A program made the position numbers and the translations under genes. The notes below the pieces were generated by a model that worked only from the letters and a program-made list of their open reading frames with translations, was not told the DNA's origin and made no database searches. From an uncultured Clostridia bacterium (lineage in GTDB: Bacteria; Bacillota; Clostridia; UBA1381): a stretch of DNA of 40,082 nt. The DNA is taken from contig CANRJY010000018.1 in NCBI GenBank assembly GCA_947631085.1, forward strand, positions 1 to 40,082. The letters run 5' to 3'. Shown here in pieces: positions 33,822 to 40,082 of the stretch; within the stretch, counting starts at the first letter, position 1; each line of letters starts with the position of its first letter.

Positions 33822-34020
33822 TGGTGTAAATTATGATTTATCTGCGAAAGGCTTCCCCTAGTAGGGGAAGCTGTCAGCGTAGCTGACTGATGAGGTTGTC
33901 TGCGGCGCATTGAAGATTAACACAATCTTCATGTCAGCGCGTTTCACCTCATCCACCGCTTCGCGGTCCCCCTTCCCCTGAGAGGGGAAGGCTATTGAGC
34001 ACGCTAAATCATAATTCACC
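33822..34020. mobile_element. MITE-like nested palindromic element between ABC ATPase and permease genes
   Basis: The outer arms are AATTATGATTTA (33829-33840) and its exact complement (34005-34016), part of a longer imperfect inverted repeat. Inside them lie two short perfect hairpins, GCTTCCCCT-AGT-AGGGGAAGC (left) and CCTTCCCCT-GAG-AGGGGAAGG (right). Inside those, TGATGAGGT and its complement ACCTCATC form another pair, each next to a further small hairpin (GTCAGC-GTA-GCTGAC; CCGC-TTC-GCGG). There is no room for a transposase. The stop codon of the ATPase gene falls in the right arm. Similar hairpin-rich repeats are, from memory, common in Clostridia. Confidence 0.7.
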
Positions 34021-34864
34021 CCCGCGCGTAATACCGCATTATGTCCTCCGCCGTTGGTTTTTCATACACCAGAGATGGGAATTTTTTCTTCATATTTAAT
34101 CCGTTCGCCGTCAAGCCCTCGAAGCCGTACGCGCCTGTTTTATACTCGACCAGCGCCGCTTTTACCTCGCCCGTCAGCTCGTCCTTGCCGCCTTTTACTA
34201 TACGGTGTGCTTCCAGAAGCTCGTCTTTGGGCGTGTTGAATAATATTTTTCCGTCGTTTATCATTATGATATAGTCCGCCGTCCTGTCGAGATCCGACGT
34301 GATATGCGTCGAGATAAGCACGGTTATTTCACGTTCCTCGATCATTTCCGCGAAAATGTCCATAAGCTCCTCTCTCGCCAAAGGATCTAAGCCCGACGAT
34401 GGTTCGTCCATTACGATAAGCTCCGCGTTGTGCGACAGCGCGAGCGCTATGTTGTACTTCGCGCGCATACCCGTCGAAAGCTCCTTTATCTTCTTGCTCT
34501 CGTCAAGACCGAAGCGCGCGATATATTTATTGTAGGCGTTCTGATCCCAGTTATCGTAAAAGCCGCTTATAACCTTAGTCATACGCTTCATCCTGTAGCC
34601 CTGATAAAACGCGCCGTCGCCGATAACTATGCCGATTTTGTTTTTCAGTTCCTTCTCGTTTTCCGCCATATTCATGCCGAGCACGCTGATTTCGCCGCCG
34701 TCAAGGTCCGTGAAGGCGAGAATTGTTTTGATAAGCGTCGTCTTTCCAGCGCCGTTTCTGCCGATAAGCCCCGTAATATATCCCTTCGGAATTTCGAGAC
34801 TTATGTTTTCAAGCGCGAATTTGTCATACCGTTTCGTAACATTTTTCAGTGTTATCGCGTTCAT
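34016..34864 (-). CDS. ABC transporter ATP-binding protein
   Basis: This is the ATPase subunit of a GntR-linked ABC-2 transporter. Walker A is GRNGAGKTT (near residue 35-43), the signature is ELSTGMRAKYNIALAL in place of LSGGQ, Walker B is LIVMDEPSSGLD, and the switch His is in LISTHITSDLD. The C-terminal 60 residues are an accessory domain seen in such exporters. The first ATG (34870) overlaps the gntR stop but sits one base from GGAGG, while the second ATG (ending at 34864) has a seven-base spacing, so I use the second. The Thr-for-Gly change in the signature motif is common in this group. Substrate unknown; antibiotic or peptide export is typical. Confidence 0.9.
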   Translation of the reverse strand: MNAITLKNVTKRYDKFALENISLEIPKGYITGLIGRNGAGKTTLIKTILAFTDLDGGEISVLGMNMAENEKELKNKIGIVIGDGAFYQGYRMKRMTKVISGFYDNWDQNAYNKYIARFGLDESKKIKELSTGMRAKYNIALALSHNAELIVMDEPSSGLDPLAREELMDIFAEMIEEREITVLISTHITSDLDRTADYIIMINDGKILFNTPKDELLEAHRIVKGGKDELTGEVKAALVEYKTGAYGFEGLTANGLNMKKKFPSLVYEKPTAEDIMRYYARG

Positions 34865-34866
34865 TG

Positions 34867-35241
34867 TCATACCTCCCCGAATAACGCGTCAAGCCGCTGT
34901 TTAAGCTCGTCGGCGTTCATGCCGAGCTCGCGCGATATGTCGATAGCCGCGAGCAAATGCTGCTCCATACCGCTTATTTTATGCTCCAGCGCGAGCGCGC
35001 CGCTTCTCGCGGACACGAACGAGCCTTTTCCCGCGCGGGTCTCGATATAACCCCGCGCTTCGAGCTGCTCATACGCTTTTTTTGTCGTTATCACGCTCAC
35101 CGACAGATCCTTCGCGAGCGAGCGTATCGAGGGCATCATATCGCCCTCCCGAAGCGCGCCGTTCGCGATCTCGCGGCATATACATTCCACGATCTGCGCG
35201 TAGATCGGCGTGTCGGATGCGTTTGATATTACTATGTTCAT
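34867..35241 (-). CDS. GntR-family regulator, YtrA subfamily
   Basis: This is a repressor-type regulator that probably controls its own operon with the ABC transporter. The 124 residues begin with an N-terminal winged helix-turn-helix: PIYAQIVECICREIANGALREGDMMPSIR (given in parts; the MPSIRSLAKDLSVSV stretch is the recognition region) and ARGYIETRAGKGSFVS. The short C-terminal helical tail of about 45 residues, with no ligand-binding domain, marks the YtrA type. AAAAGAGG precedes the ATG. A perfect dyad at 35259-35281 overlaps its start site. It overlaps the first possible ATPase start by ATGA. Confidence 0.92.
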   Translation of the reverse strand: MNIVISNASDTPIYAQIVECICREIANGALREGDMMPSIRSLAKDLSVSVITTKKAYEQLEARGYIETRAGKGSFVSARSGALALEHKISGMEQHLLAAIDISRELGMNADELKQRLDALFGEV

Positions 35242-35258
35242 AAGGGTACCTCTTTTAA

Positions 35259-35281
35259 CTGTATATATCGTTTATATACAG
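35259..35281 (-). promoter_or_regulatory. Likely GntR operator
   Basis: A nine-base perfect inverted repeat, CTGTATATA-n5-TATATACAG, starts at the last bases of the -10 box (35280-35285) and covers the expected transcription start. The position suits autorepression by the regulator encoded just downstream. Confidence 0.65.
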
Positions 35282-35308
35282 TATATACGGCATATGCGCG
35301 TTTGTCAA
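35280..35308 (-). promoter_or_regulatory. Promoter of the gntR-ABC operon
   Basis: On the minus strand, TTGACA (35303-35308), 17 bases, then TATACT (35280-35285). Confidence 0.8.
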
Positions 35309-35423
35309 TAGGGAAAATAAAAAATTTATTTAAAATGAAACGCGAGAATTTGGGAGTATTTTAAAGAAAAATAAAGATTACAAGAGTATTTTATGAAAAA
35401 TTTAAATTTTTAAAAAATATCTC

Positions 35424-35452
35424 TTGACAACGGAGTAAAATAATAGTAGAAT
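35424..35452 (+). promoter_or_regulatory. Promoter of rplM-rpsI
   Basis: TTGACA (35424-35429), 17 bases, then TAGAAT (35447-35452). The leader to the rplM ATG is about 46 bases. Confidence 0.85.
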
Positions 35453-35457
35453 AGTTC

Positions 35458-35500
35458 ACGCAGGTCGAAAGACTTTATGTTTTACTAATATAGGAGGAAA
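35458..35500 (+). ncRNA. Possible L13-type ribosomal protein leader
   Basis: The transcript should begin close to a small hairpin, AGGTC-GAAA-GACTT (35462-35475), capped by a GNRA tetraloop. A short AT-rich stretch with the AGGAGG ribosome site follows. Firmicute rplM operons often carry a compact leader of this length that is thought to bind L13. The match is from memory of the general pattern and is not tested against a covariance model. Confidence 0.35.
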
Positions 35501-35504
35501 AACC

Positions 35505-35945
35505 ATGAACTCAAGTTATATGCAGAAGCCGCTCGAAGTTGAAAGAAAGTGGTATATCATTGACGCTGCGGGAAAGCCGCTCGGAAGAGTTGCGGCAGTC
35601 GCGGCAAGCATTTTAAGAGGTAAGCATCTGCCCACATACACGCCCAATGTTGACTGCGGCGATCATGTGATCGTAGTAAACGCTGACAAGGCGGTGCTTA
35701 CGGGCAACAAGTTAAATCAGAAGATCCGTTACTATCACACAGGCTGGATAGGCGGCCTGAAGGAAATCCACTATAACAAGCTTATGGCGGAGAAGCCGGA
35801 GGACGCTATGATGTACGCGGTAAAGGGAATGCTCCCGAACAACACCATCGGAAGAAAAGCGCTGACAAGACTTCGCGTTTACAAAGGCACGGAGCACGGT
35901 CACGAGGCACAGAAGCCGATTGAGTGGACAGGCGAAATCAAATAA
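35505..35945 (+). CDS. rplM: 50S ribosomal protein L13
   Basis: This is a structural protein of the large ribosomal subunit. The 146 residues show [20 protein letters not shown] near the start, [20 protein letters not shown], the signature [20 protein letters not shown] near residue 108-127, and HGHEAQKP at the end. AGGAGG precedes the ATG. rpsI follows after 14 bases, the standard two-gene operon of bacteria. Confidence 0.97.
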   Translation: MNSSYMQKPLEVERKWYIIDAAGKPLGRVAAVAASILRGKHLPTYTPNVDCGDHVIVVNADKAVLTGNKLNQKIRYYHTGWIGGLKEIHYNKLMAEKPEDAMMYAVKGMLPNNTIGRKALTRLRVYKGTEHGHEAQKPIEWTGEIK

Positions 35946-35959
35946 GGAGGAACGGATAA

Positions 35960-36355
35960 ATGGCTAAAGAACAATACTACGGCACAGGCAGAAGAAAGTC
36001 CTCGGTTGCGAGAGTATATCTTGTACCGGGCAGCGGAAAAATAACGATAAACGGCAGATCAATCGACGATTATTTCGGTCTTGACACGTTAAAGCTGATA
36101 GTACGTCAGCCTATGGTTCTGACAAAGACCGTTGACAAGTTCGACGTAATCACAAAAGTTGAGGGCGGCGGCTTCACAGGTCAGGCAGGCGCGATCCGCC
36201 ACGGCATATCGAGAGCGCTCTTAGAGGTAGACAGCGAAGCCTACAGAGCGGATTTGAAGGCGGCGGGATTTTTGACGAGAGACTCAAGAATGAAGGAAAG
36301 AAAGAAGTACGGCTTGAAAGCAGCTCGTCGTGCGCCGCAGTTCAGCAAGAGATAA
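35960..36355 (+). CDS. rpsI: 30S ribosomal protein S9
   Basis: This is a structural protein of the small subunit whose C-terminal tail reaches the P-site tRNA. The 131 residues include [41 protein letters not shown] and the tail [13 protein letters not shown], complete to the terminal Arg. The gene is intact although an integrated element starts within about 200 bases of its stop codon. The 3' ends of ribosomal protein genes have been reported as attachment sites for integrative elements. Confidence 0.97.
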   Translation: MAKEQYYGTGRRKSSVARVYLVPGSGKITINGRSIDDYFGLDTLKLIVRQPMVLTKTVDKFDVITKVEGGGFTGQAGAIRHGISRALLEVDSEAYRADLKAAGFLTRDSRMKERKKYGLKAARRAPQFSKR

Positions 36356-36378
36356 ATTTTCAGGTGTTTTATATGCCG

Positions 36379-36403
36379 AAAAACCGTGTATTTATGCGGT
36401 TTT
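36379..36403 (+). terminator. Weak terminator after rpsI
   Basis: AAAACCG (36380-36386) pairs with CGGTTTT (36397-36403) around a ten-base loop, ending in Ts. The stem is short, so part of the transcription may continue to the stronger hairpin at 36493. Confidence 0.4.
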
Positions 36404-36492
36404 GAAGGTTTGAAGCAGTCGAGAAAATCAGTCAAATTCTCCTCGTATGCAACACATATGCAGCGAGTATGTAACAAATAATTTGGTATTCA

Positions 36493-36526
36493 AGAGATGT
36501 TTTTCACAAGAGAAACATCTCTTTTT
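36493..36526 (+). terminator. Terminator between rpsI and integrase
   Basis: A ten-base stem (AGAGATGTTT with AAACATCTCT, ten-base loop) is followed by five Ts on the plus strand. It stops plus-strand transcription from rpsI before it reaches the convergent integrase gene. Confidence 0.75.
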
Positions 36527-36548
36527 ATATCTTATTTATCGCTTCGAC

Positions 36549-37574
36549 CTATTTTCCGACATCCATATGAGTGTAAACCTTTTCCGTCATGGTCATCGCG
36601 CCCGAGTGACCGACGATCATTTTTATCGTAGTTTGGTCAACACCCGCTTCGGCGAGCAGCGATATACAGATATGGCGGCAGCAATGCGGCGTTTGGTTTA
36701 AACCGAGATTTTCCATAAGCGGACGGAAATAGCTATCGTAGTAGTTGCGGTATGTAAAATGTTTTCCATCCTCGGTATGGAGCAGATATTCACAATCCGA
36801 ATCATAACATCCTCTGAAAAACGGCAGAACCTTGTCCGCAATAGGCACTTTGCGTATTCCACTCTCGGTTTTGCTAAGAACCACATCAAAGTATTGTTCG
36901 TCAAGATTGACGTTTTCCTTTTTTAAATCAAGCATTTCGGATATTCGCACTCCGCTGTATATCAGCATCAACACGATCTGATAATATTTATCGTCAGATA
37001 AATCCCACATCCTTTCAATAGCTAATCGCTCGAACTTTTCTCTTGACAGCTTGTTAGGATTTTTATTTTTGTATTGTGTAATGTCAACATACTCGGAATA
37101 ATCCTTTTGGCACAGATCGTTCTTCATAGCATAAGCGTATAGTTGATTGAACAACACTTTCAGTTTACGGAGCGTTGGATAATTCTTTCCGCAGCTGTCA
37201 ACGATGCCCTGCAAATCCGCAAGCCGCAATTCCTTGAACACTCTGTCATACAAGGCTCCACATAACTTGAATGAAGCGTTGTAACCGTTGGCGTTGGATC
37301 GAGAAATACTCGGAAATTTGCTTTCGGACCACTTTTCATAGACCTCTTTGAAGGTTATGCTCATGGCTCGCAGGTCAAATGGATTTTTGTTATAATCCGC
37401 AAGCATTTGCAATCCCTCTTCTTTTGTCTTCGCATATCCTATGGTGACAAATTTTTGAACCGCCTTTTCGCTTTCTTTATCAATTTCAAATCCGACTGTT
37501 TTTCTGACGATAAACGGTCGGCGGCGCTTGCCGGAAAGTTTTGTTACGCTTCCGTATCCGTTCGGTAACTTCAT
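36549..37574 (-). CDS. Tyrosine site-specific integrase
   Basis: The enzyme inserts and excises the element. From ATG 37574 the protein has 341 residues: an AP2-like arm-binding N-terminus (GYGSVTKLSGKRRRPF), a SAM-like core-binding domain (about 70-165), and the catalytic domain. All catalytic residues are visible: Arg210 in YSGVRISEML, Lys235 in SKTESGIRKVP, His297 and Arg300 in TPHCCRH, His323 in VGHSG and Tyr334 in VYTHMD. GGAGG lies eight bases before the ATG; a GTG nine bases earlier would have no spacing. The protein looks active. It is transcribed toward rpsI. Confidence 0.93.
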   Translation of the reverse strand: MKLPNGYGSVTKLSGKRRRPFIVRKTVGFEIDKESEKAVQKFVTIGYAKTKEEGLQMLADYNKNPFDLRAMSITFKEVYEKWSESKFPSISRSNANGYNASFKLCGALYDRVFKELRLADLQGIVDSCGKNYPTLRKLKVLFNQLYAYAMKNDLCQKDYSEYVDITQYKNKNPNKLSREKFERLAIERMWDLSDDKYYQIVLMLIYSGVRISEMLDLKKENVNLDEQYFDVVLSKTESGIRKVPIADKVLPFFRGCYDSDCEYLLHTEDGKHFTYRNYYDSYFRPLMENLGLNQTPHCCRHICISLLAEAGVDQTTIKMIVGHSGAMTMTEKVYTHMDVGK

Positions 37575-37613
37575 CTGTTGCACCTCCCTTCGTCATAATA
37601 TTTATGATAAGAG

Positions 37614-38231
37614 CTACTGCTCATTATCGGTATGATTATTTGCGTCCGAAAAGTTCTTTTGAACCGCTTCGGTCATCCTTTTCAATCTTTCGTCCTCCGG
37701 CAAATCCACGATTTCCCTGTCCTTAAGCGGACACTGAGCATAATACGCGGTCGTCCTGTCCTGCCATTCTTCGTATGCCGCGAATGAGAGCATATATTGT
37801 TCAAGATTCTCTCTCATGTTGGCAAATTCCTCAAGCAGCAGGCAGAGCTGCGAGTTCATATCCGCGTCCTTGTTCTGTCCGTCAAAGCTGATAGAGCATT
37901 TCCATTGCCCGTCCGTTTTCGGTTTCTTGATGTCGATATCGAATTTTACTCCGAGCTTGCGCTCCAGCTTGAACAGGAATGTGCAGAAGTCCGCGATACT
38001 GTCCAGATTGACTCCGTCCCGCTCGTAGCCTATGAGATAGTTTGACGTAGTGCCGAGCTTGTCGGCGATTTCGTTGATTACCGAAATGGATGCTTCGATT
38101 TCCCCGCTTTCGTACTTCTGTACGGTTCGCAGGGATTTGTCGAGCAGCTTAGCCAGATCCGTTTGACTCAGCTTTCGCATTTTGCGCATTTCTCGAATGC
38201 GCTGTCCGATTTCTTTAGGAGAATTTTTCAT
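37614..38231 (-). CDS. XRE-family helix-turn-helix regulator of the element
   Basis: This is a probable repressor of the element. The 205 residues have an N-terminal HTH, GQRIREMRKMRKLSQTDLA followed by LLDKSLRTVQKYESGE (about 9-45). NEIADKLGTTSNYLIGY follows, typical of cI/Xre proteins. The C-terminal 130 residues are not a recognisable LexA peptidase, because no Ser-Lys pair is evident, so induction by self-cleavage is unlikely. I use ATG 38231, which has AGAGGTG upstream, over a GTG nine bases earlier. It lies 39 bases upstream of the integrase, probably in the same transcript, and divergent from the excisionase-like gene. Confidence 0.85.
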   Translation of the reverse strand: MKNSPKEIGQRIREMRKMRKLSQTDLAKLLDKSLRTVQKYESGEIEASISVINEIADKLGTTSNYLIGYERDGVNLDSIADFCTFLFKLERKLGVKFDIDIKKPKTDGQWKCSISFDGQNKDADMNSQLCLLLEEFANMRENLEQYMLSFAAYEEWQDRTTAYYAQCPLKDREIVDLPEDERLKRMTEAVQKNFSDANNHTDNEQ

Positions 38232-38251
38232 TTCTGTCACCTCTTGTATAT

Positions 38252-38280
38252 ATTATAGCATATCTTATTGCGCATTTCAA
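38252..38280 (-). promoter_or_regulatory. Promoter of the XRE regulator-integrase unit
   Basis: On the minus strand, TTGAAA (38275-38280), 17 bases, then TATAAT (38252-38257). The -35 box lies between two related half-sites (TACGCAC and TGCGCAA) that could bind the XRE protein. Confidence 0.7.
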
Positions 38281-38324
38281 GTGCGTATTTAAAAATATTT
38301 TTACATATTTTTGATTAAAAGTGC

Positions 38325-38352
38325 TTGACTTTTTGTGTAAATAGTGTATAAT
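38325..38352 (+). promoter_or_regulatory. Promoter of the excisionase-like gene
   Basis: TTGACT (38325-38330), 16 bases, then TATAAT (38347-38352). A 23-base perfect dyad starts four bases after the -10 box. Confidence 0.7.
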
Positions 38353-38355
38353 AGT

Positions 38356-38378
38356 ATTATGAATTTAAAATTCATAAT
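38356..38378 (+). promoter_or_regulatory. Palindromic operator at the excisionase promoter start site
   Basis: The arms ATTATGAATTT and AAATTCATAAT surround a central A, making a perfect 23-base dyad centred about 15 bases downstream of the -10 box. It is well placed for repression of transcription start, or it could form a 5' hairpin in the RNA. Confidence 0.5.
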
Positions 38379-38431
38379 TCGATATAGCTGTAGAAATAAA
38401 TGAAAAAATATTTCGCAAAGGAGGTGCTCGT

Positions 38432-38665
38432 TTGGAGCGTAAGATCTACATAGAAGCTCCGAGGTTCACAGGCAGAAACGTCCCGATTGCAGAAATAGCG
38501 AAAGCAATCGGCAAAGACGCGCAGTATATCCGCGTGGGATTGCAGCAGGGCGTGCTGAACTTCGGATACGCTATGAAGATGGGCGGTTCGAGAGAATACA
38601 GCTACTACTGCCCCGACAGGAAGGTCTGGGAAGAAACGGGATATTTTAGAGATTTAGATAGATGA
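38432..38665 (+). CDS. Small excisionase-like DNA-binding protein
   Basis: The 77 residues begin KIYIEAPRFTGRNVPIAEIAK and continue AIGKDAQYIRVGLQQGVLNFG, a winged-helix/MerR-like reading head found in small proteins near clostridial integrases; REYSYYCPDRKVWEETGY closes it. Such proteins may act as recombination directionality factors or as early regulators. The start codon is TTG at 38432, chosen because AAAGGAGGTG at 38418-38427 is well placed and no ATG is available. It is divergent from the XRE gene and preceded by its own promoter and dyad. Confidence 0.75.
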   Translation: MERKIYIEAPRFTGRNVPIAEIAKAIGKDAQYIRVGLQQGVLNFGYAMKMGGSREYSYYCPDRKVWEETGYFRDLDR

Positions 38666-38694
38666 AACGTTGAAAAGAATTGTTGAAAAATATA

Positions 38695-38782
38695 GGGTTG
38701 AGTATTTTAGCAAGCACATGGAGCGAGTACCCGCTCCGAAATCAAAAATGAAATTTTTGAACAATTGCAAAATACTCAACCC
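38695..38782 (+). repeat. Long inverted repeat with an inner hairpin upstream of the truncated element gene
   Basis: GGGTTGAGTATTTT (38695-38708) is exactly complementary to 38769-38782. Between the arms lies GGAGCG-n6-CGCTCC, and further on AAAAATGAAATTTTT, so the whole can fold as a branched structure. It ends eight bases before the AAAGGAGG ribosome site of the next reading frame. It could be a regulatory RNA structure or a replication or transfer origin. Confidence 0.7.
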
Positions 38783-38802
38783 AATCTGAAAGGAGGCATT
38801 CT

Positions 38803-38877
38803 ATGGCAAATAGACGGCGTAATTTTCGCTGTTTGAAAAGCTCCGCGAAATCTCGTCCGTTCCCGCTATTTTTCTAA
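38803..38877 (+). pseudogene. Remnant start of an element gene (MANRR...), fused to foreign sequence
   Basis: ATG 38803 follows AAAGGAGGCATTCT at ideal spacing and encodes MANRR, the opening of replisome-organiser-type proteins on many Firmicute phages and elements (from memory). From about the sixth codon the sequence is that of a response regulator in another frame, and a stop follows after 24 codons. I read it as a gene cut by a deletion or rearrangement at about 38818-38822. Confidence 0.5.
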
Positions 38878-39329
38878 CCGCGCGCGGCGAGGGGAACGAC
38901 AGGATAAAGGGTCTCGGCTTGGGCGCGGACGATTATATAGTAAAGCCCTTTCTGGCGGACGAGCTGATTTTACGCATAAACGCTGTTTTAAAGCGCGTTT
39001 ACGGAATTGCGGAAACAAAATCGGCGTTCGGTCTGTCGGGCTGCACGGTCAATTTTGAAACCGCGTCCGTCAGCAAGAACGGCAAAGAAATTCCGCTCAC
39101 CGCGAAGGAGTATATTCTGCTTAAAAAGCTGTGGGAAAACAGGAATAAAATCGTCACGTCCGACGCGCTCTGCATGGCGGCGTGGGGCGAGGAATATTAC
39201 GGGTACGAAAACACGCTGATGGTACATATTCGGCGGCTGCGTCAGAAAATCGAAGCCGAGCCGTCAAAGCCGAAGCATCTGCTGACGGTCAAGGGATTGG
39301 GGTACAAGCTGGTGATTGAAAATGAATAA
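38823..39329 (+). pseudogene. OmpR-family response regulator lacking the first half of its receiver domain
   Basis: An in-frame TAA lies at 38820-38822. After it the frame reads FSLFEKLREISSVPAIFLTA, then RGEGNDRIKGLGLGADDYIVKPF, the second half of a receiver domain with its conserved Thr and Lys. A full winged-helix domain follows (IPLTAKEYILLKKLWENRNK, MVHIRRLRQKIEAEP, TVKGLGYKLV). The phospho-acceptor Asp and about 60 upstream residues are gone. A TTG at 38919 could allow a protein of 136 residues starting at LGADD, with no good ribosome site. The sensor kinase starts inside its last codons. The missing part is not found between rpsI and the integrase. Confidence 0.8.
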
Positions 39330-40082
39330 AACAAGTTTGAAAATTTTTATCTGCTTTACGCTTAGCTCCGCGGTGATCGCGGTCATTCTGCTGTGCGTGA
39401 ATTTTCTCGGATACGCATATATCGCGAGCGATCCCGGCGAAGAGGGCAGACCGAGAAAAACGCTCGCGCTGATAAGCGAAAATCTGACGCGTACGGAGCG
39501 CGGCTTTGAGCTCACGGAAAACGTGGTCCCCGACAACTACTGGTGCATTTTGCTTGACGAAAACGGCGGTATTATATGGTCGCAGAACAAGCCCGACGAT
39601 ATTCCTTCGCATTATTCCATAAACGACGTCGCGAGAATGACGCACTGGTTTTTAAACGACTACCCCGTCTACGTCCGCACGGAGGACTATGGGCTGCTTG
39701 TGCTCGGTATACCGAAAAACGCGGTCGCCAAATACGAAATGATTTATTCGATGAGCTGGTTCGACACGCTGCCGCAAAGGATTTTGACGATACTTCTTAT
39801 AAATCTGTGCTTCGCCGCGCTGCTTGCGTGCATTTTCGGCTCCCGTCTTTACCGCCGCCTGCGCGCGCTCACCGACGGAATAGCCGATTTGCGCAATGAA
39901 AAGCCGATCAGCTTATCGGAGCGCGGAATTTTCAAAGAAATATCCGCGAACATAAACCGCGCGTCGGACGCGATCGAGCGCAAAAACGCCGCTCTCGCCG
40001 CCCGAGACAGCGCAAGGTCAAACTGGATCTCAGGTATTTCGCACGACATCCGCACGCCGCTTTCGGTAATAGTCGGCTACTC
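39323..40082 (+). CDS. Sensor histidine kinase, N-terminal part (cut by window end)
   Basis: ATG 39323 overlaps the regulator stop codon (ATGAATAA), and the frame stays open to the window edge, giving 253 residues. A membrane helix at about 6-34 and a second near 150-173 flank an extracytoplasmic domain of about 115 residues (VVPDNYWCILLDENGG). A HAMP-like linker follows (SRLYRRLRALTDGIADLRNE), then the phospho-acceptor His in WISGISHDIRTPLSVIVGYS at the very end. SHDIRTPL is the form seen in VanS/BaeS-like kinases of Firmicutes. Its partner regulator is truncated, so the pair may no longer signal unless another regulator is used. Confidence 0.85.

Larger units (their letters stand above)
36404..38822. 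mobile_element. Integrase end of an integrated element (ICE/IME or phage-like), right part missing
   Basis: The segment holds a tyrosine integrase, an XRE regulator, a divergent small excisionase-like gene and the start of a further gene (MANRR...), then stops abruptly inside a response regulator gene. The order is that of the control end of clostridial integrative elements. Conjugation, replication and cargo genes and a second att site are not seen. The left limit is approximate (between the rpsI stop and the integrase); the right limit is placed at the junction near 38820. Short related motifs CGTATGCAACA and AGTATGTAACA near 36452-36476 could be integrase arm sites. Confidence 0.6.

Noticed and set aside
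33806-33910. N-terminal extension of the ABC permease (MRRRQPHQ...)
   Set aside because: The extra codons come from the palindromic repeat. The ATG at 33805 has its own ribosome site.
36356-36540. The missing first half of the truncated response regulator on the other side of the element
   Set aside because: Reading all frames there gives no receiver-domain sequence.

Overview
The window looks like a chromosome segment from an uncultured anaerobic Firmicute of the class Clostridia, probably from gut or rumen. The evidence is strong AGGAGG-type ribosome sites, TTGACA/TATAAT promoters with 17-base spacers, SLH-anchored surface proteins, a YerC-type TrpR-like regulator, GntR/YtrA-type ABC control, an L13-S9 ribosomal operon and clostridial-style carbohydrate genes. 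No rRNA, tRNA or CRISPR array was seen, and no gene-free stretch exceeds about 300 bases.

Layout. 1-5.1 kb (minus): the start of an unknown gene, a GH112 beta-galactoside phosphorylase, an mntP-gdpD pair and a secreted stalk-domain protein. 5.2-9.7 kb (plus): an MBOAT acyltransferase with a DHHW/AlgJ-like partner, then KDPG aldolase and KDG kinase. 9.7-13.8 kb (minus): gyrA followed by two cyclophilins. 13.8-19.7 kb (minus): a tight run of ychF, GT2, PIG-V-like mannosyltransferase, GH4 alpha-galacturonidase, yerC-like regulator and methyltransferase. 19.9-22.0 kb (plus): a two-component system. 22.0-27.3 kb (minus): a complete GTP-to-preQ1 set (folE, queE, queD, queC, queF) with a HAD phosphatase and an AT-rich type II restriction-modification pair packed inside it. 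27.3-33.0 kb (minus): an SLH/PstS-like protein, tyrA, an SLH-anchored rhamnogalacturonan acetylesterase and gapA. 33.2-35.2 kb (minus): a gntR-ABC transporter operon carrying a MITE-like nested palindrome. 35.5-36.4 kb (plus): rplM-rpsI. 36.4-38.8 kb: the integrase end of an integrated element. 38.8-40.1 kb (plus): a response regulator missing its start and a sensor kinase cut by the window edge.

How the genes fit together. Several separate loci point to use of pectin, especially rhamnogalacturonan I. The surface CE12 esterase would deacetylate the polymer, the LplD-type GH4 would release galacturonate, the GH112 enzyme could phosphorolyse galactosyl-rhamnose, and KdgK plus Eda would finish uronate breakdown to pyruvate and glyceraldehyde 3-phosphate, which GapA consumes. 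FolE-QueD-QueE-QueC-QueF supply the queuosine precursor of tRNA.

The observations most worth a second look are the restriction-modification pair fitted without spare bases into the preQ1 operon, a BlaI/CopY-like double operator on the SLH/PstS-like gene, face-to-face promoters near 5.17 kb, the palindromic element at 33.8-34.0 kb, and the deletion-like junction at about 38.82 kb. I did not find a clearly new defence or metabolic system. All functional calls are from reading the sequence; no database search was possible.
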